Shown here one piece after another: positions 1 to 8,930 of a DNA stretch of 64,000 bases; positions within the stretch are counted from its first letter, which is position 1; every line of letters starts with the position of its first letter. Under the pieces are notes generated by a model. That model did no database searches. It saw nothing but the letters and a program-made list of their open reading frames with translations, and was not told the DNA's origin. Origin of the DNA: Vreelandella neptunia (GTDB lineage: Bacteria; Pseudomonadota; Gammaproteobacteria; Pseudomonadales; Halomonadaceae); NCBI RefSeq assembly GCF_034479615.1, contig NZ_CP140255.1, positions 248,001 to 312,000 of the forward strand, written 5' to 3'. The position numbers were made by a program, and so were the translations under genes.

Positions 1-273
1 CTGAGTATTGATGAAGCTCGTCATGCGGTGAGTTGGCGGGGTAAAGACGTAAAGTTGGGCCGACGCGAGTATGCCTTATTGTTAGAGTTAGCCAGGCACC
101 CGGACAGGGTTCTCTCTCGTCCTCGTTTAGAAAATTTGCTTTACGGTTGGGGCGACGAGGTAGAGTCCAATGCGGTGGAAGTGCATATCCATCATCTGCG
201 TAAAAAGCTTGAAAAGCATCTGATTATTAACGTACGCGGGATTGGCTATCGACTGGATAGCCAAGCACAATGA
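1..273 (+). CDS. OmpR/PhoB-family response regulator, C-terminal part (cut by window start)
   Basis: The reading frame is open from base 1, so the receiver domain lies outside the window and only the winged-helix DNA-binding domain is visible. The order is typical of OmpR/PhoB effectors: a G-R-R-E-Y-A-L-L recognition-proximal helix, then L-S-R-P-R-L-E, then V-E-V-H-I-H-H-L-R-K-K-L, ending in the wing V-R-G-I-G-Y-R-L. Its stop overlaps the ATG of the histidine kinase by 4 bp (ATGA), so the two are translationally coupled. The QseB/PmrA subgroup is likely from the GW-x-D-E-V-E-S-N-A-V-E-V-H segment. The regulated genes cannot be told from the sequence. Confidence 0.93.
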   Translation: MSIDEARHAVSWRGKDVKLGRREYALLLELARHPDRVLSRPRLENLLYGWGDEVESNAVEVHIHHLRKKLEKHLIINVRGIGYRLDSQAQ

Positions 274-1682
274 TATCGATAAGGCGTTATCTACTCCGCA
301 CCCTAGCCATTACCATGGTGGTCGCCGGGGGCGTTGCGGTTACTGCTGCCTACTTGATTACGGATCATGAGCTAGAAGAAATTCTCGATACACAGCTCAG
401 CCTGCATAGCCGGATTGTGGCTGGCCAGCTCGATCCAAACGCGACCATTGACGACTATGCTCGCATGGCTTCGCGCATGGGGCTTCCAGAATATCCGGCG
501 CAGCTATATCGTGATGGTAAAGCAGTGCCAGTGATCAGCGCTGAATCAGGTTCCCAGCTTTATCACGAAGAAGAGCTTAAATTAGTACTGGGTTTTTGGA
601 ATGCAGATGGCTCACCCAGACTGTTAGGGGGCAAATGGAGCGATGCAGGCCCTTTCCCCGCGCCTCTAGAAGAGGGCTTTCGCTGGGAAAGCTACGATGG
701 TCATCGTTGGCGGGTGTTCAGCATGTTCGACTTTGCCAGCGATACCTGGATCAGCATGGGGGTGCGAGGTTCGTTTCACGATGAAGTGGTGGAGCGCATC
801 ACCTGGAACAATTTATTGCCGATGCTCTTTTTGCTGCCACTCCTCCTGTGGCTAATGAGCCGTATTATCCTGCGCGGTATTACGCCCATCCAAGCGCTTT
901 CCAGCCAAGTACAAGGCCGCTCCGCCCACGACTTACGTAAAATCGATAACCCTGTTCCTCAAGAGCTGAATGAATTACGCCAATCGCTAAACGACTTTAT
1001 AACTAGGTTAAAAGAAACCTTAGAGCGCGAGAGACGCTTTACAGCAGATGCGGCCCATGAATTACGTACTCCCTTAGCCGCACTTAGGATACATCTGGAT
1101 AACGCGCAGGCGGGGGGGGAGCATTCACTGCAAAAGGCTTATGTTGGCGTAGAAAGGCTTCAGCGGGTGGTAGAACAATTGCTTATTTTGGCGCGTTTGG
1201 ATCAAGTCGCTACAACCTCGCCTGCGACTATCGATCTTTATCCGATTATTGCTGAATTGGTAGCTGAGATGTGGCCACTCGCTGAAGAGCGAAACCAGCA
1301 CTTAAGACTAACAGGCTTAACCCAGCTGGAGGTTCGCGCCGACGAAGTCGAGGTGGGTATTCTCTTTCGTAACCTACTGGATAACGCCTTGCGCTATACG
1401 CCGGAAGGCGGTGAAGTGGAAGTAGAGTTGGCGCTTTGGGAGGGGTCGCCTCAACTGATTGTACGAGACACTGGCCCAGGGCTGCCTGAGGCACTTTTGG
1501 ATAAAGTCACTGAGCGCTTTAGGCGCGCTGCTGGCCAGGGCACCACCGGCAGCGGATTGGGTTTATCGATTGTCTCGGAGTTGGCTCAGCGCCAAAACGC
1601 ACGCCTTACGCTTAGTAATCGCACGCCCCATGGGCTAGCGGTCATTGTGACGTGGGAGCAAAACCAACAACAAAATCATTGA
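270..1682 (+). CDS. Sensor histidine kinase, QseC/PmrB-like
   Basis: Inner-membrane sensor of a two-component pair, 470 residues. A first membrane segment lies near residues 10-32, a periplasmic sensor region follows, and a second membrane segment near 183-203 precedes a HAMP-like linker. The phosphoacceptor is His263 in A-A-H-E-L-R-T-P-L. The ATPase domain shows the N box (R-N-L-L-D-N-A-L-R-Y-T), G1 (R-D-T-G-P-G-L) and G2 (G-S-G-L-G-L-S-I-V), so it looks catalytically intact. It overlaps the upstream regulator by ATGA. The family autophosphorylates and phosphorylates the partner regulator. The stimulus is unknown; the metal-exporter relic just downstream is convergent and may be unrelated. 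Confidence 0.95.
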   Translation: MISIRRYLLRTLAITMVVAGGVAVTAAYLITDHELEEILDTQLSLHSRIVAGQLDPNATIDDYARMASRMGLPEYPAQLYRDGKAVPVISAESGSQLYHEEELKLVLGFWNADGSPRLLGGKWSDAGPFPAPLEEGFRWESYDGHRWRVFSMFDFASDTWISMGVRGSFHDEVVERITWNNLLPMLFLLPLLLWLMSRIILRGITPIQALSSQVQGRSAHDLRKIDNPVPQELNELRQSLNDFITRLKETLERERRFTADAAHELRTPLAALRIHLDNAQAGGEHSLQKAYVGVERLQRVVEQLLILARLDQVATTSPATIDLYPIIAELVAEMWPLAEERNQHLRLTGLTQLEVRADEVEVGILFRNLLDNALRYTPEGGEVEVELALWEGSPQLIVRDTGPGLPEALLDKVTERFRRAAGQGTTGSGLGLSIVSELAQRQNARLTLSNRTPHGLAVIVTWEQNQQQNH

Positions 1683-2160
1683 TTAGCTTGCTGAGTTTGT
1701 CTTCGAATCTAACTGCGTTTCCACCGTTATATGCACCAGAGAATCGCACTGTTTCTGAATGCGCTGCCGGTAAATGTCAGGTGATTCTGGGGTGCCTGAG
1801 ACCAGCGCGACAATCGCTGCATGGATATTGGGACCAATCGACCAAATGTGTAAGTCGGTGATGTGCTTTTGCTCGTCTTCGATAGCCTTTTTAACCTGTG
1901 CTTCTAGTTCACGGCGCTGCTGATCAAGTAATACGCGGGCGGTATCCTTAAGCAAAAGCCACGACCATCGAGTGATCAGCACGGTGCCAACAATGCCCAT
2001 GGCTGGAGCCATCCAGTTCCAGCCCATGTATTTACCTGATAGTAGGGCGGCAATCGCCAGCACTGACGTTAAGGCATCGGCGAGTACGTGAAAGTAAGCC
2101 GCGTGCTCGGTTTAGCCGCTTGATGATCTTTGGATGTGTTTGATGTTTATGCGATGTCAT
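1683..2160 (-). pseudogene. Decayed CDF-family divalent metal exporter (DmeF-like)
   Basis: The last ~140 codons encode a typical DmeF C-terminus: H-V-L-A-D-A-L-T-S-V-L-A-I, then W-x-W-x-x-P-x-M-G-I, then the cytoplasmic domain with H-I-T-D-L-H-I-W. The gene also keeps a start at 2160 with a GAGGGG ribosome site and a His-bearing N-terminus (M-T-S-H-K-H-Q-T-H). The ~200 residues that should lie between, carrying four membrane helices, are missing. The two parts are in different frames, with a TAA just upstream of the C-terminal frame near 2115. DmeF exports Co/Ni in other bacteria; this copy cannot. Its stop abuts the stop of the kinase gene (convergent). An N-terminal truncation with a chance start is an alternative to an internal deletion. 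Confidence 0.8.
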
Positions 2161-2183
2161 GATGTGTCCCCTCTTATATTCCT

Positions 2184-2200
2184 ATCCCCCCGGAGGGGAT
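2184..2200. promoter_or_regulatory. GC-tract palindrome, possible CsoR/RcnR-type operator
   Basis: ATCCCC-CCGGA-GGGGAT lies about 25 bp upstream of the start of the decayed exporter. Palindromes made of C and G runs flanked by A/T are typical operators of the CsoR/RcnR/DmeR metal-sensor family, which often control dmeF-type genes. No such regulator gene is visible. Assignment is by resemblance only. Confidence 0.35.
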
Positions 2201-2360
2201 GTTAAATTATTCAGAATTTTTTACTATAACCTGTGAATGACGAACACCGCTGGTGGTGCATTGCAATGGATTATGCGCCCGATGTTGTTGCTATAAGAGT
2301 CGCTGCGAACGCTTGTCTATCTAAATTTAAGTCAACACCTGGTTACTTAGTGTCACTGCT

Positions 2361-2624
2361 AATAGTGACGTAGAGGATGGAGCTGTTGCGACATTCACTT
2401 ACTTGGGCGTCCGAGGGTGGGTCACTGAATTTCGACACCCGCGGTAAAGGAAATGGCAACTTGATCAGCTACGAGAAAAGGTCGCGGCGTGCCCGAAAAT
2501 AAAGGCGGATTATAAACAGCGTTCACTGGCAACCACGGTTGGTTCTTCCGTAACCGCAATGATAACGACGTGACCGTCGTTTTGCGTGTTGGGGGACTAC
2601 GGGGAGCTTAAGTGTATGCTTTGA
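2361..2624 (+). pseudogene. Relic of heavy-metal-island transmembrane anchor protein (C-terminal part)
   Basis: Fragments in shifted frames add up to the C-terminal domain of the protein usually annotated as transmembrane anchor protein in metal-resistance islands: G-A-V-A-T-F-T-Y, then L-N-F-D-T-R-G-K-G-N-G-N-L-I-S-Y-E-K, then V-P-E-N-K-G-G-L, a TAA at 2513-2515, T-G-N-H-G-W-F-F-R-N-R-N-D-N-D-V-T-V, and G-D-Y-G-E-L-K-C-M-L up to TGA at 2622-2624. At least three frameshifts and one stop break it. The N-terminal membrane helix is absent; bases 2201-2360 upstream hold nothing I can recognise. The family's function is not established, but the gene keeps company with metal exporters, matching the adjacent CDF relic. 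Confidence 0.65.
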
Positions 2625-2649
2625 TGTCCTCACCCGAACCGCTCCGGCC

Positions 2650-3023
2650 AAGTTGTTTAATGAGCTATTCTATGATTCTCCTTTGGAGAAAAAAATATAC
2701 AGCAAGAAATTGACCGATTAACGGTGTTTACCAAAATTCCCAAAAGTTCGATTCGAATTCCGGTATCTGGTGGGGGAACCTATTCACCTCACTTCGTTTA
2801 CATTGTCGAAGGAAGGGTTGGTAAAAAGCCACTGAACTTTATCGTTGAGACCAAAGACAAGGATGAGGGAGACTTTTAAAAGGATGAGAAACAGCGAATA
2901 AAACATGCGGAAGAACTACTTAACCGACTCAACCTTGGCATCGAAATTGCTTTCAAAACTCAGTTTAAATCACAGCATATGGTCAACTTGATAAAGGCAC
3001 AGTTTATAGAAGAAGGTGATTAG
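2650..3023 (+). pseudogene. Relic of type III restriction endonuclease (Res), 3' end
   Basis: The frame encodes the C-terminal nuclease domain of type III Res subunits: L-F-N-E-L-F-Y-D-S-P-L-E, then K-I-P-K-S-S-I-R-I-P, then G-G-G-T-Y-S-P-H-F, then F-I-V-E-T-K-D, then a lysine-rich helix and F-K-T-Q-F. These correspond to the PD...(E/D)xK core. The gene is dead three ways: a frameshift in the A run at 2689-2695, a TAA at 2877-2879 just after E-T-K-D, and His in place of the catalytic Asp (SPHF for SPDF, codon 2790-2792). The helicase part and a mod methyltransferase are not present. Bases 3024-3244 up to the insertion sequence contain nothing recognisable. Confidence 0.75.
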
Positions 3024-3294
3024 TGAGCATCTGTGTCAGCCACGACCCTTACTATTGCTGTTAGTCTGGATGGTGGTTGCTTGAAGGCGTTGTATAGGGG
3101 CTCGGCTGTGGGTGCTGGAGTTGAACTAAGCGGCCTACGCACCCTCTGGCGATGCATGTTAATAAAAAAAACCGCCAAGAAGGTAGATTATTAATGCACA
3201 GTTTCAGAATAGCTATCTCGTTAGCAATTATTCAACAATCTCTTTGAACCGCCCCGGCTTTACCGGAGACTCCATATCTTGAGAGGATGGAGTT

Positions 3295-4511
<1,217 letters not shown>

Positions 4512-4687
4512 CTCAAACAAACCGGTCTCCGGAATAACCGGGGCGGTTCACTTCTTGACGAATGCGCATCACTGAGAAGCTCAAGGTAATGGGTTCTGGA
4601 CGATAGTTAATAAACACAAGTAAATGGGAATTTTCAGTAATCTTTAGGTTATACCTGAAAGAACACACCCCTTGAGTAGGTATAGCT

Positions 4688-4741
4688 GTGTTCATATATG
4701 TGCATTTACAACCCATAAGACCACATGTATTATGAATACAC
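4688..4741. repeat. Imperfect inverted repeat upstream of the serine recombinase
   Basis: GTGTTCATATATGTG (4688-4702) faces CACATGTATTATGAATACAC (4722-4741), an approximate reverse complement with small gaps, separated by about 19 bp. It ends 35 bp before the recombinase start, where resolvases and invertases usually have crossover or operator sites. Function is inferred from position alone. Confidence 0.45.
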
Positions 4742-4775
4742 TCAAATGACTACATTGACGCTTGGAGATGATCAT

Positions 4776-5405
4776 ATGGCAGAGTCGATATTCATCCGTG
4801 CTTATCTCCGAGCATCAACTGGCGATCAGAATGCGAGCCGTGCTCGTGAAACGCTCAATGCCTTTATCGAAGAAAAAGGATTTAAGGTGGCGGCGTGGTA
4901 CACCGAGAATGCGAGTGGTACCAAGGTTGACCGTACTGAGCTCTCCCGCTTGATTGATGATGCACAGTATGGCGATGTTTTGCTTGTAGAGCAGGTCGAC
5001 CGCCTTACCCGCTTATCTAAGCCTGATTGGAACCGGCTCAAAGGTGCGATTCAGAGCGCTGGGTTGCGTGTTGTCTCACTGGACTTGCCAACAAGCCATG
5101 CAGCACTGCGAATGTCCAACAGTGACGACTTCACTGGTCGAATGCTGGATGCTGTCAATTCGATGCTTATGGATATGCTTGCTGCAGTAGCTCATAAAGA
5201 TTGGGAGGATCGTCGCCGTCGCCAACGAGAGGGTATAGAGCAAGCAAAGCGAGAAGGGCGTTACAAAGGTCGCCCCGTAAATGTTGCCCTCCATGCACGC
5301 ATCACTGAGCTGCGTCGTCATGGGCTGAGTATCCGCAAGACAGCAGACATAGTTGGTTGCGGGGTAAGTACCGTACAGCGTGTTGAGAAACGTGCTTGCA
5401 CCTAA
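4776..5405 (+). CDS. Serine site-specific recombinase (resolvase/invertase family)
   Basis: About 209 residues from ATG 4776, chosen because GGAG (4764-4767) lies 8 bp upstream and the frame upstream lacks family features. The N-terminal catalytic domain begins with the nucleophile-bearing Y-L-R-A-S-T-G-D-Q (family Y-x-R-x-S-T-x-x-Q) and contains V-D-R-L-T-R-L. A long helix follows (W-E-D-R-R-R-R-Q-R-E-G-I), then G-R-Y-K-G-R-P, then a C-terminal HTH (L-S-I-R-K-T-A-D-I-V-G-C-G-V-S-T-V-Q-R-V). Such proteins resolve plasmid or transposon cointegrates or invert segments; which of these it does is not visible. No Tn3-like transposase accompanies it. Confidence 0.9.
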   Translation: MAESIFIRAYLRASTGDQNASRARETLNAFIEEKGFKVAAWYTENASGTKVDRTELSRLIDDAQYGDVLLVEQVDRLTRLSKPDWNRLKGAIQSAGLRVVSLDLPTSHAALRMSNSDDFTGRMLDAVNSMLMDMLAAVAHKDWEDRRRRQREGIEQAKREGRYKGRPVNVALHARITELRRHGLSIRKTADIVGCGVSTVQRVEKRACT

Positions 5406-5696
5406 CGGAGCTAATCATGGATTTCTGTTGTAATCGGGGTTCTAAATTATAATTCTCTTCACTTTCCGCCTTCTTTAAATATAATTTTATATTAAGTAAT
5501 TGTTTTATAAAGGAAAACTATTTTTAAGCTGATGCAAGTCAAAGAAAACTAAATTAACATCTTAGTTGCTAATGTTCTGATTGCTCCTGCCGATACTTAT
5601 GTTACAAACATAAGACAAGCATGTTAATTGTTTGTTATAGCGTTGCACCTTCCCCGTGGCTGGATACATTCGTTACCGATTGATCCCTCTATATAA
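5406..5696. other. Non-coding gap with a perfect 8-bp inverted repeat
   Basis: No gene is seen here. The notable item is CTTATGTT-ACA-AACATAAG at 5596-5614, a perfect 8-bp inverted repeat about 80-100 bp before the chemotaxis receptor start, placed like an operator. The rest is A/T-rich and unstructured to the eye. Confidence 0.5.
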
Positions 5697-7397
5697 GTGT
5701 CGAAAATGAATAACTTATTGAAAAACCTCTCCGTTAAGTCAGGCTTAACGGCTGTTCTGGGCTTGTTTACTGCATTGATCATCCTAGTCGCAGCGTTGGG
5801 TTACCAATCTAGCACGCTGGGTGCCAGTTCGATTGATGAACTTAACCGTATCAATATTGAGCAGTTGAACGCTCTCAACCGTGCGCAAGTAAATATCGCT
5901 GATACCCAGCTGTTTTTACTGAATCATCTCGACGCATTGAACGAAGGAGAGCGGGCTCTTGCTGAATCGAATCTCGAAAAAGCTAATCAAATGCTGCAGA
6001 GAGCCCAAGAGCGTTTTGAAGCCTTCGCAGCAGTACCGAAGTCAGAGCAAGGAAAGCCCTTTGCAGAAGCGCTAATAGCTGCTTTTAATCAACTAGTGAC
6101 TAGTGGTTTAAAACCGCAACACCAGGCCTTAGAGCGAAATAATGAAAGCGCCTTTCGTGCGGCTAAACGTGAAGGTGACCAGCTCAACCTAGCCTATATG
6201 CAAGCAAATGAAGCTTTCATCGATTATGCAAGGGCACGCGGTCAGAATCTTATGGCCGATTACCAGTCGACCATGGCCAGCTCTAGTTATATTGGGCTGG
6301 CTGCATTGCTACTGGTTGTCTTTTGTGTCGTCTTGGTTCGGGTGGGCATGATGCGAGTTGTCATTCGTCCCCTTCATGAAGCCGTGCAGCATTTTGAACA
6401 GATTGCTAAGGGAGACCTTTCGCACAAGATTGCCGATCGAGGACGAAACGAAATTGGCCAACTCTTCGCAGCCATGCAGCATATGCAGACAGGGCTTTAT
6501 CAAACCGTTTCAACGGTGCGTGACAGTAGTGAGTCCATCCACATCGGCGCGCGTGAAATTTCCGGTGGCAATGCCGACCTATCATCGCGTACTGAGCAGC
6601 AAGCAGCTTCACTAGAAGAGACAGCTGCCAGCATGGAACAGCTAACCGCCACAGTGAAACAAAACTCAGATAACGCTCGACAGGGCAGTACGTTAGCTAG
6701 TGAGGCTTCTGCTACAGCAGCACGTGGTGGAGATGCCGTTGATCAAGTGGTCGTGACAATGCACGGCATAGCGGAAAGCTCTAAAAAGGTAAGAGATATC
6801 ATTGGCGTGATCGACTCGATTGCCTTTCAGACTAATATTCTGGCGCTCAATGCCTCTGTTGAGGCAGCCCGTGCGGGGGAGCAAGGGCGAGGTTTCGCGG
6901 TCGTAGCGACTGAAGTGCGCAATCTCGCTAGCCGTAGTGCTGATGCAGCTAAAGAAATTAGGACATTAATCGAAACATCGGTTGGTCAAGTTGACCAGGG
7001 CTCAACCCTAGTGGAAGGAGCAGGCCAAACGATGGAAGATATTATGGCTGCTGTGAAGCGTGTTGCCGATATTATGGATGAAATTTCTGCTGCTTCAATG
7101 GAGCAAAGCGACGGGATTGAGCAGGTAAATCAAGCTGTGTCACAGATGGACGAGGTCACTCAGCAGAACGCAGCTCTGGTTCAGGAATCTGCTACAGCGG
7201 CAGCGTCTCTTGAAGAGCAAGCCGCGCAGCTTGAATCAGCAGTCTCAACCTTTAAGCTGTCGGAGGGAGAAGTTCGAGGGCACCTTCCTGTCGGCAAACC
7301 CGTATCAAGGGCAACCTCACCTGCTATAAAGGCTCGTGCTCCAAGTGGAAGACTGGCTAGCTCTAAAGCGAAGGAGCTAGAGTGGGAAGAGTTTTAA
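5697..7397 (+). CDS. Methyl-accepting chemotaxis protein
   Basis: A 566-residue transmembrane chemoreceptor. The first membrane segment lies near residues 16-36, followed by a periplasmic four-helix-bundle-like region (~37-190). A second membrane segment near 194-220 leads into HAMP, then a long cytoplasmic coiled coil with the conserved hairpin tip [29 protein letters not shown]. It passes ligand occupancy to CheA/CheW. The C-terminus ends in E-W-E-E-F, resembling the tethering pentapeptide for CheR/CheB (NWETF in E. coli Tar). GTG 5697 or ATG 5706 may be the start. No other che genes are in the window, so it works with a distant chemotaxis system. Confidence 0.95.
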   Translation: MSKMNNLLKNLSVKSGLTAVLGLFTALIILVAALGYQSSTLGASSIDELNRINIEQLNALNRAQVNIADTQLFLLNHLDALNEGERALAESNLEKANQMLQRAQERFEAFAAVPKSEQGKPFAEALIAAFNQLVTSGLKPQHQALERNNESAFRAAKREGDQLNLAYMQANEAFIDYARARGQNLMADYQSTMASSSYIGLAALLLVVFCVVLVRVGMMRVVIRPLHEAVQHFEQIAKGDLSHKIADRGRNEIGQLFAAMQHMQTGLYQTVSTVRDSSESIHIGAREISGGNADLSSRTEQQAASLEETAASMEQLTATVKQNSDNARQGSTLASEASATAARGGDAVDQVVVTMHGIAESSKKVRDIIGVIDSIAFQTNILALNASVEAARAGEQGRGFAVVATEVRNLASRSADAAKEIRTLIETSVGQVDQGSTLVEGAGQTMEDIMAAVKRVADIMDEISAASMEQSDGIEQVNQAVSQMDEVTQQNAALVQESATAAASLEEQAAQLESAVSTFKLSEGEVRGHLPVGKPVSRATSPAIKARAPSGRLASSKAKELEWEEF

Positions 7398-7439
7398 GTA
7401 AGAGCTTAATTCAAATGCAGGTTATCGATAGATAGCATT

Positions 7440-7471
7440 GAAACCCAGCCCCGTGGCTGGGTTTCATTTTT
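7440..7471 (+). terminator. Intrinsic terminator after the chemoreceptor
   Basis: GAAACCCAGCC and GGCTGGGTTTC form a perfect 11-bp stem with a 4-nt loop, followed by ATTTTT. The convergent module to the right ends at 7677; the ~200 bp between hold nothing else recognised. Confidence 0.85.
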
Positions 7472-7676
7472 CCCAAAATAGTAACGCTAAAGAGCCTAGG
7501 TCAATGGCTTTTTCTTATGTACAGATATTGCGCAAGTCGGATATTGCACCCTGAAATGAATAGCGCATTGATGAGGGTTAATAGTTATCGGAGTGGTGTA
7601 GGCCGTGCGATCTGACCTTTTTCAAAGCTACAAGCGTTGAGGCATTGATGCACGGCTTCCTTGTCGCGCTATTAGC

Positions 7677-8930
7677 TTAGTTATAGGTCATTTCAAGATG
7701 AATGACTTGCCCCCATGAAGCCGGTGCCTTGCCGTTTTCAGTAATCACCCATAGCACCGGAAAATTCGGCGTTGTCTCGGGTGTACGTCCATAGCCATCA
7801 GTAAAGCAAAGCAGGCACTCGGGCATCACATCTTTGGCCCGTTCGAATACAGGGCGAAAGTCTGTTCCTCCTCCTCCCCGCAATGTAAGACCATGACCTT
7901 CAACGCTACCAATATCTTGCAAATCTTGAACGTGATTAACGACACGCTCACGTTGGATGTCTGCATCACACTCAATCAGGTGTATTTCGACGTGTTCAGC
8001 ACAAGTCAGCAGGGCTTGCAGCTCAGCGATAAACACTGGCAACTGACGTCGTGTGCTGCCACTGGTGTCGATAGCCAACATGATGGATAAAGATTTGCCT
8101 TGTCGTCCTGGCAGACAGAGCCCCTGGGCAAAAAATCGACGGTTAACTCGACTCCAGGTTAATTGGTTTCCGCTGCGGTGTAGAAAAAAGTCTTGAAGGG
8201 CCGTTCGCCAATCTACCTGTGGCTTAGCGATATTACTCACTACCAGATTCATCCCGGCGGGTATCGATCCCGGTGACATCTGCTGCGCCTCTTGCATCAC
8301 TATTTCCTGCCAGTGCTCGGTAATCTGACGTGCCGTATCTGTGTCGACCGGAAGGGGTGCAAAATCTGGATCAACCACTAAGACGTTGTTACCGCCATCC
8401 ATGGAAGCGGGAGCAAATAGTTCATCTCCATGAAGATCGAAGGGCACATCCATCTCGGGTCGTGGATGTTTTAGCAACCATTGATAGATGGTCTCAGCAT
8501 TACGACCTGCCTGTGCAGGGTAGAACACGGCATCCGATGGCATCGATAGACCATCAAGCATCAAGCGGTAATTGGCTTCCGCATCAACAGCTAAATTCCA
8601 GCACAGTCGATCACGCCCGTACTGACGCATGAAATGCCCAAGCAGCACATGATAGAGCTCATGGCCCATTACGAATCGACGCAGTGCTGATGAGCATTGA
8701 TCCGCAAAGTGAGCATTGACGAAGACATTGACCCCATCGGTGCAGGCCGTAGGCACACGGGTATCCACGACCATCACCAATTTTAGCCGCATCACCAGTT
8801 TGGCAGTGAAGGGATAGGCGAGCAGCCAGTCACGAATTTCCTGTCGCCATACGGTATGTTGCTGGGCTTTGGTTGCTTGTTCTTCAACTGTAGGATTACG
8901 AACGGGGAGGGAGTGTGGTTGTTTCATCAT
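7677..8930 (-). CDS. Putative metallopeptidase with VWA domain (DUF2201/COG3864-like)
   Basis: A 417-residue protein of two parts. The N-terminal part has a zincin-like HELYH motif (residues 90-94) with the helix F-V-M-G-H-E-L-Y-H-V-L-L-G-H. The C-terminal part is a von Willebrand A domain with a complete metal site: D288-x-S290-x-S292 in A-I-D-T-S-G-S, Thr356 in G-G-G-G-T-D-F, and Asp378 in C-F-T-D-G. In this family the VWA protein works with a MoxR ATPase, and the MoxR gene lies immediately upstream with a 4-bp ATGA overlap, so the two should form one machine. The proteolytic target is unknown. It is the last gene of the module. Confidence 0.85.
   Translation of the reverse strand: MMKQPHSLPVRNPTVEEQATKAQQHTVWRQEIRDWLLAYPFTAKLVMRLKLVMVVDTRVPTACTDGVNVFVNAHFADQCSSALRRFVMGHELYHVLLGHFMRQYGRDRLCWNLAVDAEANYRLMLDGLSMPSDAVFYPAQAGRNAETIYQWLLKHPRPEMDVPFDLHGDELFAPASMDGGNNVLVVDPDFAPLPVDTDTARQITEHWQEIVMQEAQQMSPGSIPAGMNLVVSNIAKPQVDWRTALQDFFLHRSGNQLTWSRVNRRFFAQGLCLPGRQGKSLSIMLAIDTSGSTRRQLPVFIAELQALLTCAEHVEIHLIECDADIQRERVVNHVQDLQDIGSVEGHGLTLRGGGGTDFRPVFERAKDVMPECLLCFTDGYGRTPETTPNFPVLWVITENGKAPASWGQVIHLEMTYN

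Noticed and set aside
2221-2374. 50-codon plus-strand frame beginning V-N-D-E-H-R-W-W
   Set aside because: No recognisable family, no ribosome site, and it lies inside decayed DNA upstream of the anchor-protein relic.
4725-4775. Upstream start for the serine recombinase
   Set aside because: The extra 17 residues precede the family start and the good ribosome site lies before ATG 4776; the segment also covers the inverted repeat.
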